Below are positions 12,041 to 22,599 of a DNA stretch of 64,000 nt, in pieces. Within the stretch, counting starts at the first letter, position 1. The number at the start of each line of letters is the position of its first letter. A program made the translations under genes and the position numbers. Origin of the DNA: Roridomyces roridus (Eukaryota > Basidiomycota > Agaricomycetes > Agaricales > Mycenaceae); assembly GCA_029378245.1 (NCBI GenBank), contig JARKIF010000028.1:372001-436000 (forward strand). The letters are read 5' to 3'. The notes beneath the pieces were generated by a model. It searched no databases. It was not told the origin of the DNA and was given only the letters and a program-made list of their open reading frames with translations.

Positions 12041-12830
12041 GTTAATGCAAAACAAGCCGTGAACACTCCAGCGTGCCAATGCAAAGTTCGTCGAGACTTG
12101 TCGGACCACTAAAATTTGGTAGGGGCAGCTCTCCGGCAGCCCTTCAGTTTGATCGGCACACCGCGGCAGCACATCAGAATTCGATGGTAAACCTATATAC
12201 TGTTGAAACTGAATAATTTACTGTTTGGCAGACTTTGGCCCTTCTCGGTAGTCTGCTGTCAAACACGGCCCTCTGGCAGGGGCCACCCAAACGACGTCAT
12301 CGCCCAAAAGGGATGCGTCACGTGGTCTTTTTCGTCCGCGTCGGTTCGAGCCCGTTGCTCGTCAACTATTTTCTACAGGCTCAAATGCAGTCAGGCCGGC
12401 CCAGATTTCAAGGAAGTGGCAAGAAAAACAATCATTGAGGATAACTACTGCTATCAGACACAAAAAATGACTGGAAGAAGGATGGATGAGGAAGGGATGA
12501 ATCAGGTCAGTCCCAGGCCCCGGCCACAGACGGTCAGCTCAACACCAATCCACCATTCAAGCGCCGACAACAGTCACGAACGACTAACTATGGCAGCCTG
12601 GCCCTCGACTCCGTGCCCTTGTCTCGTAAGTCATCGCATTCGCCATGCAACGCATAGTTGCACCCAAGGTGAGGTGCCCGAGAGGGAGCCGACAGCAAAA
12701 GCGATTGGATGACGGAATGAAAGAGGAGGAAGGTAGCGCGCCGGCTGCAGGGGCTGAGAAGGTGGCAAGGGGAGTCGTTGTCGTGGGGTTCAGCGCCGTC
12801 TTGCCGACGGGAATCTCGGGCTTTTAAGTT
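12041..12830. other. no gene seen
   Basis: Open frames are present on both strands but no domain, splice pattern or repeat is recognised. Confidence 0.3.
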
Positions 12831-13296
12831 GTAGGGTCGTACTCGGATGCTTCGAATATGAAAACAGGTGCGGAGAACAAGAATTGAAGTTAACGCACCT
12901 GAGTTTCCAATCCCTCCTCACACATAGGGCAACGGTCAGCCGCAGGGCCGTGGAGACATCCACCAAGGCGCAAGAGACGCGATTGAGGGTATCGGAGAGA
13001 CTTTGGGGCGTCACAGAGCGCGGTTTCCTTGCCGTGGAGGCTCAGGTTTGCCGGAATGCGAGGAACGCGGGTGGCGACGAAGTGGCGAGTAATGCAGCAG
13101 GATTTGGGGGCTGAGGGGAAGCCATGAGCGGGGTAGGTCCTTTGGACAGCCTCTGGGTACGGTTTGGAGCATATGTGACGGACGGCCACGCGTTGGAGGG
13201 CGAGACGAGCCAGGGAGGAGGAGGAGAGGTGTCGCGCTGGCAGTGCACGTGGTCATCCCTTCTGGGCGATGACGTCGATTGGGTGGCACCTGCCAA
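12831..13296 (-). other. possible remnant of a minus-strand gene
   Basis: Two adjoining minus-strand frames (13296-13042 and 13014-12831) together read like protein (RLSKGPTPLMASPQPPNPAA, then SLSDTLNRVSCALVDVSTAL), but a frame change separates them and no family is recognised. Plus-strand frames of similar length overlap, so strand and reality are uncertain. Confidence 0.2.
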
Positions 13297-13399
13297 AGGG
13301 GCGCGATTGCAAACAGACTACATACAGCTACAACTTGTTCGTCAGCTGTATCGTAGTCTGTCTACGAGAGACTACCTTCTCGGGATTGGTAGAAATGAT

Positions 13400-13985
13400 T
13401 GATGGCCGTGCCAAAACGTGATATTAATCCCTGAGTGATTTAGAACGGCGGCATGCATCAAGAATGATCCGGCCATCAGAAAAATCAAAGTTGTAGAGCC
13501 GCTCAAGGGCTACAGGAGTTGTCAATAGTGTTTGATATCAAACTGACTGGTTGGCCCGCAAAATGCAAAATACTTTTTCAAACACGAGTCTTTTATGTCT
13601 AAGTGGTATACTTGTGATGCCCACTGGGTCTCACAACTCCCTACACACTCAATTGTGGTCTTTTCTGACCTTGGGGTGCCGCCATCAGCTCAGGATCTCA
13701 GAATCTTTGGCATTTCTGATGGTCTTCCTAATTGGGCCACTACGCCTTTGGCCCAGATAGGCAATTTTCTGCTTTTGCACTCCCATTGTGCTTGCCTCTT
13801 GAAACCTTGCCTTGTCTTGCAGACAACTATTGTTGCTATAAGCCTTTCACATGGTCTGACAATACCTATCCTCATATCTGGTGTAGGAACCTGCTGTAAA
13901 AGTGCAAATGGTGTGTTTATTTTTGCATCCTTGATATCATTTCCATTCTGTCTTGCAATTGTTAGTCTCCCAACGTCATACTCGG
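13400..13985. repeat. dispersed repeat, copy 1 (related to 24.9-26.0 kb)
   Basis: Shared landmarks with the second copy are AAAGTTGTAGAGC near 13488 (AAGTTGTAGAGC near 24964), GAGTTGYCAATA a little further on, and on the complementary strand near 13750 the blocks GAAAATTGCC and GTAGTGGCC (GAAAATTCCC and GTAGTGGCC near 25870). Identity is low and both copies have stops in all frames. It is an old dispersed repeat of unknown class. Confidence 0.4.
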
Positions 13986-14029
13986 ATGAACAAAATTAGA
14001 TAGTCGTAATTTTTTGTTGTTCATCTAGA

Positions 14030-14318
14030 GTCTGATTCAATTGACAATGATCGACCCGTACCTCTTAGCCGAGCCCACGTGAAAGCACGTGCAGCTTTCC
14101 CACCCGCTTGCGGCACAACTCGAGGCATTGATCCTGGCAATTCTCAACACTCAATAGCACTCAGACTCATGTATAGACTATCCAGTGACATTTATTGACC
14201 CTTCCGAGTGCCAAAAACGAACCTGAACATCCGTAGAAAACGGGTGGGAAAGCTGCACGTGCCAACACGTGCCTCGGCTAAGGAGGTACGGGTCAACAGC
14301 TGTCAATTGACACAGACT
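14030..14318. repeat. fold-back element with about 72-bp inverted arms
   Basis: The left arm (14030-14107, with CAATTGACA, GACCCGTACCTC, TTAGCCGAG, GCAGCTTTCCCACCCG) is repeated in inverted order at 14236-14318, leaving a loop of about 130 bp. CACGTG palindromes sit in both arms. This is typical of a short fold-back MITE. No clear target-site duplication was found. Confidence 0.7.
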
Positions 14319-15360
14319 ATGCAATTGTGTGATCTGTGGTCGAAACATGCTCTGGTACCACATAGGATACTAGATCTGAGATATCGGCCTGGATGTGACT
14401 CTTGGGAGAGTAATATAAGTGAATGAGATAAAAGGTAGATCTAGGTGTAGGTATTGATAGTGGCACTGGATAACCCGATCTTTGGTGCCCCAAGGAATGA
14501 GTATATATTCTGAATGGAGTCTGAAGTCCCATTGTATAAAGCTGCTCAATGGGCTAGGGGAAAGGGACATATGCCACTAGAGAAGGTGTTCCTTGTAATG
14601 CTCAGGCTCTTCAATTTTCTTCCTTGGGCAAACTATAAAATACAGATTCTATTACCTTCATGAAGCCTGTAGCAGCAAAGACTAGTTGAATATCTTCTCA
14701 GAAGGGCAAGTTATATGCACAGAGATTTTCCAATCATTCTGCTAATAGGGGACCAATGGAGTTGAGTCTGGCCCATTGGAAGTGACCAGTATGGAGAGGG
14801 AACTCAAGGGGTCCAGAAAATGTCATTGATCTTGAGGATTGGTACAGGATCCATGGAGTTCTGTTCAAGACCTCTACTGGCCATTTGAACAAATTCTTGC
14901 CCTTCAATACGGACAGACCTCAACTCAACCAGAGGAATATTGCAAGAACCTTTACATATATGAGTAGAGGGAGTAATCATAAGATGTTCCATATAGTTTT
15001 GAACCTCTCAATGCAGATACATGGCTCTCTAGGTGCAGAATAAGAGGGATCAGCTGAAAATGATTGCACTCAGATCTCAGGTCTTTGCCCAGATATACTG
15101 CTTGAGTGTGGCCATCATGAGCACCGCGGCGATGGGTGGTCAAATTAGGGAGCACCCACTCAGGCAGGACAGGGGTCGCCACGTTGTAGCGGTTGGCTTC
15201 GACGAAACGGCCAGCCTGCGCTTGCCTTCGTGCGCGACAAGGTTTTGCAAGCAGTTGCCCTTTTTGGATGTCATTGGGGGGAGGCCAAGGGGGTTTGTTG
15301 GTGCGGAGGACCTCCGTGTCGAAAAGTTGAATTGGGACCGGATGGTGAGCTAGACAACTA
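14319..15360. other. no gene seen
   Basis: No supported gene or repeat. Open frames at 14952-15389 (minus) and 15033-15353 (plus) overlap each other and carry no motif. Confidence 0.3.
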
Positions 15361-15362
15361 TA

Positions 15363-17720
15363 TGATTGACCGCGGTGGACAAAAATCATTTAGTTTTTTG
15401 AGGGCCTGTTTTTTTGCCCGATGTCAGAGATTGATGTATTTCTTCGAAGATCTATGAGTTTTCACATAAATCCTGAAATCTGAGGTGCTTTTTTATGTAC
15501 CCACCTGTTTTTTTCCCGGGAGAGATCAGAGAAACAGATCAATCTGTGTAGAACGAGCGGCTGTGCAAAGACACATAGATCTTCAAAGATCTTGACCGTG
15601 TCTTTTTTCTCTTGGAGGACCTTTTTATTTTTGACTATCCCAATGTTGGCCGGGCTCCTCATCAGGCCGATGTGATGCCCAATGCCTTCTAAATGTTCCC
15701 ATCAACCCTGGTGTCTGCCTGCCGGGGACATCCATCAGCAAATCAAAGGCATTCAGCTGCCGGCTCGGCAAGTCGGGGGGAAAAAGACGCATCAGGATGT
15801 AGATCTCCACCCACTAGTCTTTTTTTCATTCACTGCACTTTTTTTTGTTTGAATGACATCAACAAAAAAAAGCATCAGAAATAAAAAAGAGGGGTCGTCT
15901 TTAAAGATCTTCGAAGATCTTTGATCACTATGTCATTTTCCCCGTGATGGCAGGTAAAACATGTAGATTCACAGAGATCTATGAATATGACTGCTCTCAT
16001 TGCATAAAAATGCCACCATACAGAAAAGGACACCATTTTTGTCCACCCCGGACAGTCAAACAACTATGATTGACCGCCGTGGACAAAAATCATTCAGTTT
16101 TTTGAGGGCCTGTTTTTTGGCCCAATGTCATAGATTGATGTATTTCTTTGAAGATCTGCGAGTTTTCACATAAATCCTGAAATCTGAGGTGCTTTTTTAT
16201 GTACCCGCCTCTTTTTTCCCATAGATCTTCAAAGATCTTGACCATCTCTTTTTTTCTCTTGGAGGTCCTTTTTATTTTGACTATCCCAATGTTGGCCGAG
16301 CTCCTCATCAGGCCGATGTGATACCCGATACCTTTTAAATGTTCCCTGCAGTCCTTTTCTGTATGGTGGCATTTTTGTGCAATGAGAGCAGTCATATTCA
16401 TAGATCCCCGTGAATCTACATGTTTTCCCACCATTACGGAAAAAATGACATTGTGATCAAAGATCTTCGAAGATTCTCGAAGACGACCCCTCTTTTTTAT
16501 TTCTGATGCCTTTTATTTTTTGATGTCCTTCAAACAAAAAGAGGTCAGTGAATGAAAAAAAAAGACTAGTGGGTGGAGATCTACATACTTTGACTGTCCG
16601 AGGTGGACAAAAATGGTGTCCTGTTCTGGATGGTGGCATTTCTGTGCAGCCAGAGCAGAGATCTTCATAGATTTCCATGAATCTACATGTTTTGCCAGCC
16701 ATCACAGAAAAGATGACGTAGTGATCAAAGATCTTCAAAGATGATCCCTCTTTTTTATTTCTGATGTCTTTTTTTTTGGATGTCATTCAAACAAAAAAAG
16801 GTCAGTGAAGGGGAAAAAAGACTAGCAGGTGTGGATCTACATCCTGATGTCTCTTTTTTTTTCCCCACTTGCCGAGCCGGCAACCAGATGCCTTTGATTT
16901 CCTGATGGATGTCCCCGGCAGGTTGATGTAAATATCAAGAAAGAAGGGGAGCTTCTAGAAGCCGTGATGCCAGGCATCAGGCATCACATCGGCCTGATGC
17001 AGAGTCCGGCCGACATTGGGATATTACAAAATAAAGAGGCCCTCAGCAAAAAAAAGACACACAATGATGATCTTTGAAGATCTGTGTGTTTCCATGGAAC
17101 CAGTGTTTCTCTGATGTCTCACCGAAAAAATGTACAGCTGCACAAAAAAAGAACCCCAAATTTGGGGATTTATGTAGAAAGATGTAGATCTTCAAAGAAA
17201 TACCTCAATCTACAACATGAGACCAAAAAAACAGCCCCGGAAAAAACTAAATGATTTTTGTCCACCGCAGTCAATCATAACACACTGATCTCTTTTTTTT
17301 TCCCCACTTGCCGAGCCGGCTGCCGACTGCCTTCGATTTGCTGATGGATGACCCCGGCAGGCACACAGTCAGGTTGACGGGAACATTTAGAAGGCATCAG
17401 GCATCACATCGGCCTGATGAGGAGCCCGGCCAACATTGGGATAGCCAAAATAAAAAGGTCCTCCAAGAGAAAAAAAAGAGACAGTCAAGATCTTTGAAGA
17501 TCTATGTGTTTTTTGCACAGCCACTCATTTTACACAGATTGATGTGTTTCTCTGATTTCTCCCTGGAAACAAAAAAGGTGGCCACATAAAAAAGCACCTC
17601 AGATTTGAGGATCTATGTCAAAAGCTGTAGATCTTCAAAGAAATACATCAATCTATGACATTGGGCGAAAAAACAGGCCCTCAAAAAAACTAAATGATTT
17701 TTGTCCATTGCGGTTAATCA
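15363..17720. mobile_element. inverted-repeat island, outer TIR element with TA flanks
   Basis: The left end, TGATTGACCGCGGTGGACAA (15363), and the inverted right end, which reads TGATTAACCGCAATGGACAA on the complementary strand (17720), define long terminal inverted repeats that continue through ACAAAAATCATTTAGTTTTT and GAGGGCCTGTTTTTT. Both ends are bordered by TA (15361-15362 and 17721-17722), as in Tc1/mariner insertions. The interior is built from further inverted copies of blocks with CACCATTTTTGTCC, GTGGCATTTTTGTGCA and GATCTTCRAAGATC. No protein is encoded; short T-rich frames are artefacts. Confidence 0.65.
16067..17277. mobile_element. inner copy of the same TIR element
   Basis: Starts TGATTGACCGCCGTGGACAA and ends with the complement of TGATTGACTGCGGTGGACAA, again with TA on each side (16065-16066 and 17278-17279). 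It lies inside the outer copy at 15363-17720, so a second insertion or internal amplification of the same family is implied. Confidence 0.55.
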
Positions 17721-17722
17721 TA

Positions 17723-18196
17723 GATATTTCGGAGCTTTTGAAAGTTTTATTTTGGTCAACACGAACAATATATTTCTTCGCTGCGACATCCTCACGCCGC
17801 ACGCCGCCCACCGCTCTCTTGGTTGCCGCCGTCACCGCCGCTCATTGTCAAGGTTGTTGTCACCTGTTTGGCAACAGCCGCGCCTTCGTTTGGATGCCGA
17901 TCAACACTGCCAGCGCATCCACCGACGTGTCCTCATCTCTTGTCTTCTGCATTGTCTTCGTCTCTTTCTGGCTGCTGCTGGCCCTTACCCCACACACCAC
18001 CTCCTTCGCACACAGGCCTCACGCGTACAGCGGAACCGGAATGACCATCGTGCACCGCGTCCACAAACGCTGCAAGAAGACATCCCGTTTCTCAAGCTAC
18101 ACGCGTGGACCACGGCTGCTTCCCATGGGTAGCGGGGAGGGAACCCAGGGACGTTTGTGCCATCCTGCATGTCCGCGCTTTCCTTGAACGGTGTCT
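17723..18196. other. no gene seen; upstream region of the 18402 start
   Basis: A plus-strand frame (17615-18187) crosses the end of the inverted-repeat island and therefore is not a real gene. No motif is visible. Confidence 0.35.
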
Positions 18197-18204
18197 TATA
18201 AAGG
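18197..18204 (+). promoter_or_regulatory. TATA box
   Basis: TATAAAGG lies 198 bp before the ATG at 18402, within a C/T-rich upstream region typical of fungal promoters. It suits a transcript reading into the short first coding segment at 18402. Confidence 0.4.
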
Positions 18205-18401
18205 ACCAGGTGCGCCCATACACTACTTCTCAACTCGTTCCTAAGATCCTGCCAGATTGATCCAGACTCGCGACCCGCTGCTCGGGTGCCACTCTTCTGT
18301 CCACATCCTCTTTATCCTCAACACACCTCACGGCATTCAATCCTGCGCCCACTCCCTCATCACTCGAGCTTCGTTCGAGCATTTACCAAACTTCCAACAA
18401 A

Positions 18402-18451
18402 ATGGCACGCCCCATTGACACCGCTGAGGCGCAAGCACTAGCCAATGTAAC
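18402..18451 (+). pseudogene. 5' coding stub cut by a transposon
   Basis: An ATG in a good fungal context (CAAAATGGC) opens a frame MARPIDTAEAQALANVT that is cut at 18452 by the left end of the 2.76-kb TIR element. The sequence after the element (21213 on) is Swi3/Rsc8-like and continues in an open frame. Whether stub and downstream piece were once one gene is inferred only from position. Confidence 0.35.
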
Positions 18452-21212
18452 GGCAGGTATAGTGTAGCAAAACCCTTTTTCGACACAACCCCCAGTTTTC
18501 AGCCAGTGAAACACTCAGCTTAAGGCATTTTTCATGATAAAAAGGACAACCTCCGTCATGCAACAGGAATTACGACTCAACTTGAAAACCACACAAAAAT
18601 CTCCACAACCACTGTATTGAATCAACACAACCAGCCTGTCACTCCAAATTTTGCAGCAACAGTTGTGCAAAAATGACACAACCTACACTCGGCGCAGAAA
18701 CAACACAGCCCGGTTTTCTCCAAATGACCTAACCTCCTGTCCCGATGACAAGAACGGCACCAGTTCAAAATACTTTGAATACATGACACAGGTTGGAACT
18801 CCAAGTATACAGTGTATCTAAGGAGTAGTGACTACGATGTGACCCTTGCAGGGCCATCAAATCAACAGCGGAGAATGAAACACAGGAACACGGACCAGTA
18901 AATTATCCTGATTTCAACTGAATGACTTGGGGGTAGGGGCCATTGCAAGCACGGCAGTATACGAGAACTTCATTGGGTTTGATGTTATAACTTAAATATT
19001 GGCTCAACTAGATACTGCCCACCGCCAGTCACTGATCTTGCACTGATCAGCGATGGAGCCAAGTGGCTGTGTAGAGAATCCGACTCCCAGTGATGTGACT
19101 GCTGTGACAGCTCTCTGTTCCCAGCCATTTCCCTGATCGCATCAGATAAAACCTGGGTGTGTGGCTGTATGCCAACGTCAAGTTGGCGTGATGCGACAAA
19201 TGTGACGGTGCAGGTCCGCCACCGTAACACCAGTAACGTGTGACAACACCTCCCTGGTCCTCTTAACAAGTGGAAAACAAGAGTGAAAGGCCTCTAGCAA
19301 AATGGCATTTGACTACATGTCAGCAATCAATGTAATATGGAGAACACCTGCACTCCTTGGCTTTACCTTACACTGCCGAACCTAGCCCATAATGTGATTG
19401 GCACCTCGCACTTCCTGCCAACAGTGGACCTACATTCTCAAATTTGACCTGGAGTCTACAGGACCATCCATCCTCTTGAAAAAAAAATGGGCTGACAAGG
19501 AATATCTGACCAAGAATGTTCTTAGATCTAAGTATTGATCTGTACTCAAATGATACATACACGTCATGATCAAAAGTAACCGGAAGCTGTTCATTCAATA
19601 ATCTCTGCGCGGTTCTTGCATCAGACTCAATGTGATACCATTGCAAGAGGGTTCAGACTGTCTAAAATCAATTGGTAAGTTCATTTGTCATCGACTGGTT
19701 CTCTGTAGCAGGTACGGAGGAAAAAAATATCTTGTTGAATTTCTGGACCCAATCTTCCAGTTAGATTTACCTGCTCTGTGAAGCCCCACACTAAAATCAT
19801 TTGAACTGAGTTACTAAAGCACTACTCTAACACTCCATTCGCATCCCTACAGCCCCCTACATCAGCCCAGGAAGTGCAGGCGAACCAGACTTTCAACAAA
19901 ACTCCAGAATATGGCATGGCACAAAACTTCTACCCTGTGTGCTCAACACGAGACTTCTGGTCTGGGTTTTTCTACCTGAGAGTACTTCATATGTTGCAAA
20001 GAATGCCCAAATCAAATTTCGGCTCGACCGGATCACTGTGGCTATCACCACAACCGAATTTCCGGTTACTTTTGATCATGACGTGTACAATTCCACAGCC
20101 TCCAGCATGTAGAAGATTGAACTGTGAGTCCACTCTATTGCATAGCCAGGATATAATCCCGGAGTGCCCTGTGAGTACAATGCATATCAGTTTTGGGGAT
20201 GAGTGTATATCACAGAGTTCATGCCATTTCAGAGTGTGATAATTTTTACAATTTTCCTGAATGATGTCATATGCATTCATACATCATGGGCTTCAAGCTG
20301 ACCTACATCGCAGGCACCCATTACCATTGGTGAACTGAGAATGAGCTGATCACGGCAACTCAGTAAATCAACCATATCATAGATAACATTGGAAATTGGA
20401 CCCCAGTCCTGAAGAGCAAAACTCAAGTTTAGCAACAAGGAGTGTGCCCAGAAATTTTCAAGCGAATGGAGGAATAACTGCATGCCCCAGAGGGAAAGGA
20501 AGTCTGGACTGATTGGAGCTGTCAAAATCACTGATTGTGGCCGCAAAAAGGAAACTGCACAGCCGGGTTAATCAAAAGTGGACATGGCAGAGAAAAAGTT
20601 GTCAAGATTCTGGCCTGATCGAATTTGAAAAGCAAGTGAAGTTCTCGTAATCACACGCTCACCTCTTGGCTTATTCCCTCATCCCGCCCGTCCCATCTTC
20701 GTTCTCTTACCATGCCCGAGCCAATTTGAGTCTCCCATGCCATCTGCGTCGTCAGTGTGATTCCGGGGATGATATGGGTCCTAATTGTTGACCATATTGG
20801 TGGTGATTCATTATCTGATGTATCGGCATTCTTCCGGCCGGCGCCATACAGCATCAATCCATCAGACATTGACAATGCCGCCTCTGTCATGCCTTGTCCA
20901 ACGGGGCACCGGGAATTTGATGATGGGTTGTGTTGTTTCTTGACATACCAGTGTATGCCTGCTGCAAAATCGTTTCCATCTACAGGGTTGTGTTGATTTC
21001 TGAACATGAGGTGAGGTTGTGTCGTTTTATGTTTGAAGGTTGTGTCATTTTTCGATGGCACCGACACCTGTGTCGTTCATGGTGCAGAGGTTGTGCTTTT
21101 TTCTTAATGTCATCTGAAGTTGTGCTTTTCAACTCACCTGTGTCGTTTTCTTGGTGTAAAGTGGTGTGGTTTTCAGTAAAATCATGTCCAGTTTTGCTAC
21201 AGTATACCTGCC
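18452..21212. mobile_element. 2.76-kb non-autonomous TIR element with subterminal repeats
   Basis: The terminal inverted repeats are 22 bp with one mismatch (18452-18473, beginning GGCAGGTATAGTG; 21191-21212, ending GTATACCTGCC). The subterminal zones carry many copies of one short motif in opposite orientation: CACAACC at the left (about 18480-18720) and GGTTGTGT at the right (about 20925-21175). Such arrays are typical of CACTA-type elements, although the termini do not read CACTA. No transposase is encoded. A repeat shared with 56.3-57.5 kb lies inside. No target-site duplication was resolved. Confidence 0.65.
18924..20650. repeat. dispersed repeat A (copy at 56301-57464)
   Basis: Starts ACTTGGGGG, then a block with TTGCAAGCACGGCA and ACGAGAACTT, and ends AGTTCTCGTAA. 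The copy at 56301-57464 has the same start and end blocks and a shared inner block (GATTGTGGCCGCAAAA near 20533 and 57349). The ACGAGAACTT/AGTTCTCGT pair is a short inverted repeat, so this is probably another non-autonomous DNA element nested in the 18452-21212 element. Confidence 0.55.
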
Positions 21213-22168
21213 ATACCAATGGCACTCGCAATGGCTCTGCCAACGGCACGAGTCGCCCGAGCGGCAACTCCACTTGCGATACGTGCGGTGCTGATTGCAC
21301 GCAGCTCCGCTACCAGTCTCTCAAAGATGAGAAGTTTGGGCTCTGCTCTCCATGCTACCTCGACGGGTGCTTCCCTTCCACCATGTTCAGCGGCGACTTT
21401 GTCAAACTCACGAGCGCTGGCGCCAGTGCTGCACCGGACGACTGGGCAGACGACCAAGAGGTTTTGCTGCGGCTCAAGGGCGTGAAGGTGGAGATGTACG
21501 ACGGCAATGGGTCTTGTATCGAGTATGGTGGCATGCGCAGCGCCCAGCGCTGTATCCGCAAGCTCCTTAAGCTACCAATTGAGGACCACTACCTTGCTAC
21601 GGAGGCATCCATGGGCCCGCTCCAGCATAGCCAGCATATTCCATTCGAGCAAGCCAACAACCCTGTCGTGAGTGTCGTCGCGTTCCTTGCGGGCGTTGTG
21701 GGTCCAAGCATTGCTGCGGATGCGGCCAAAGCGGCGCTATTTATCACCTCACGAGTGAGGAGAAGACACAAGACAGTGGTGCCGACGGTAGAGTAAACCT
21801 CCTACGCCCGCCGCTGAGCCCAACATTCGAAGGCGTGCGCGCTGCCGACCTTGCGCTCAAGTCTTCTGCCAAGGCTGCCTCGGCCCTCGCTGATGCTGAA
21901 GACGCGCAGATCCGCTGGACGCTGGCGTCGTTGATCAAGCTAACCTTGTCAAAACTCGAGATGAAGACAACGCAGTTTGAAGAGCTCGAGGATATTCTCG
22001 AGGAGGAGCGCAAGGGCTCGAGAGTGCCCGAATGTCACGCGCTGACCTATTTGCGCACGTGACAACGCCAAATAAACCCGATATACATTGGCGCCGTACA
22101 GCGTTAAAGTCATGGGAACCCCGTCTCGATCAGATTGAGGAAGAAGCCAAAGAAGACATTATTTAAAG
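21213..22168 (+). pseudogene. Swi3/Rsc8/SMARCC-like partial copy
   Basis: Rsc8/Swi3 proteins are scaffold subunits of SWI/SNF-class chromatin remodellers. Here one sees a ZZ-type finger (TCDTCGADCTQLRYQSL...LCSPCYLDG), FPSTMFSGDFVKLTS, a SANT-like block (DDWADDQEVLLRL, RSAQRCIRKLLKLPIEDHYL), the PFEQANNPVVSVVAFLAGVV block, and after a stop at about 21794 the coiled part ALKSSAKAASALADAEDAQI and FEELEDILEEERKG. The SWIRM domain is missing. The SANT helix carries an extra residue and lost aromatic positions, the stop splits the gene, and a one-base loss near 22016 shifts the frame (LESARM resumes in another frame). It is a decayed partial duplicate rather than the working gene. Confidence 0.7.
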
Positions 22169-22263
22169 ACGTGGGACAGTTTCATATTTATGAACAACAG
22201 CGTGGATGACAGCGCATATAGTAGCTATAACGCAATAAGGGTGGGTTATATCCCGGGGGCTTA

Positions 22264-22599
22264 TTGCGATATTGCTGGGCAGTTGGCCACCATCAATACC
22301 ATTGCTCTGCGGGAGCTAACGCGATATCACCACCATATGGGGTGGAGCCAACTGATAGGCCCAAGATCCGTCATCTTGAAACGTTCGCCAATACAAGTCT
22401 TGTACGACATGAGGAGCGCCGGGGAGCTGGACGTGATGGTGCAGTCGTCCACATGGATGGCGAGGATGGTGAGATCGTGCTCATCACGAGCATAGAAAAC
22501 GGCATGGTCGGACGTGCACTGTGTAAAGCCTAGCTCTGAAAGCCAGCGAGAAAGCGTCTCGTACCATTTCCTGCCACCCTGCTTCAACCCGTACAACGC
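22264..22599 (-). pseudogene. Ty1/copia reverse transcriptase fragment (3' part)
   Basis: The frame reads YGLKQGGRKWYETLSRWL, then AVFYARDEHDLTILAIHVDD (the second catalytic Asp pair of copia reverse transcriptases, V-D-D), and FKMTDLGPISWL, after which the match ends. The piece directly upstream in the protein (AYLNGKLDPDEEIYM) lies at 24108-24235; the two are separated by the solo LTR at 22600-24107. Ends of the copia element itself are not found. Confidence 0.85.

Noticed and set aside
12203..12712. Plus-strand ORF of 169 codons
   Set aside because: No motif, no promoter and low-complexity composition; overlapping frames are equally long.
17615..18187. Plus-strand ORF of 190 codons with a hydrophobic stretch
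   Set aside because: It begins inside the inverted-repeat island and crosses its right boundary at 17720, and no splice or motif evidence supports it.
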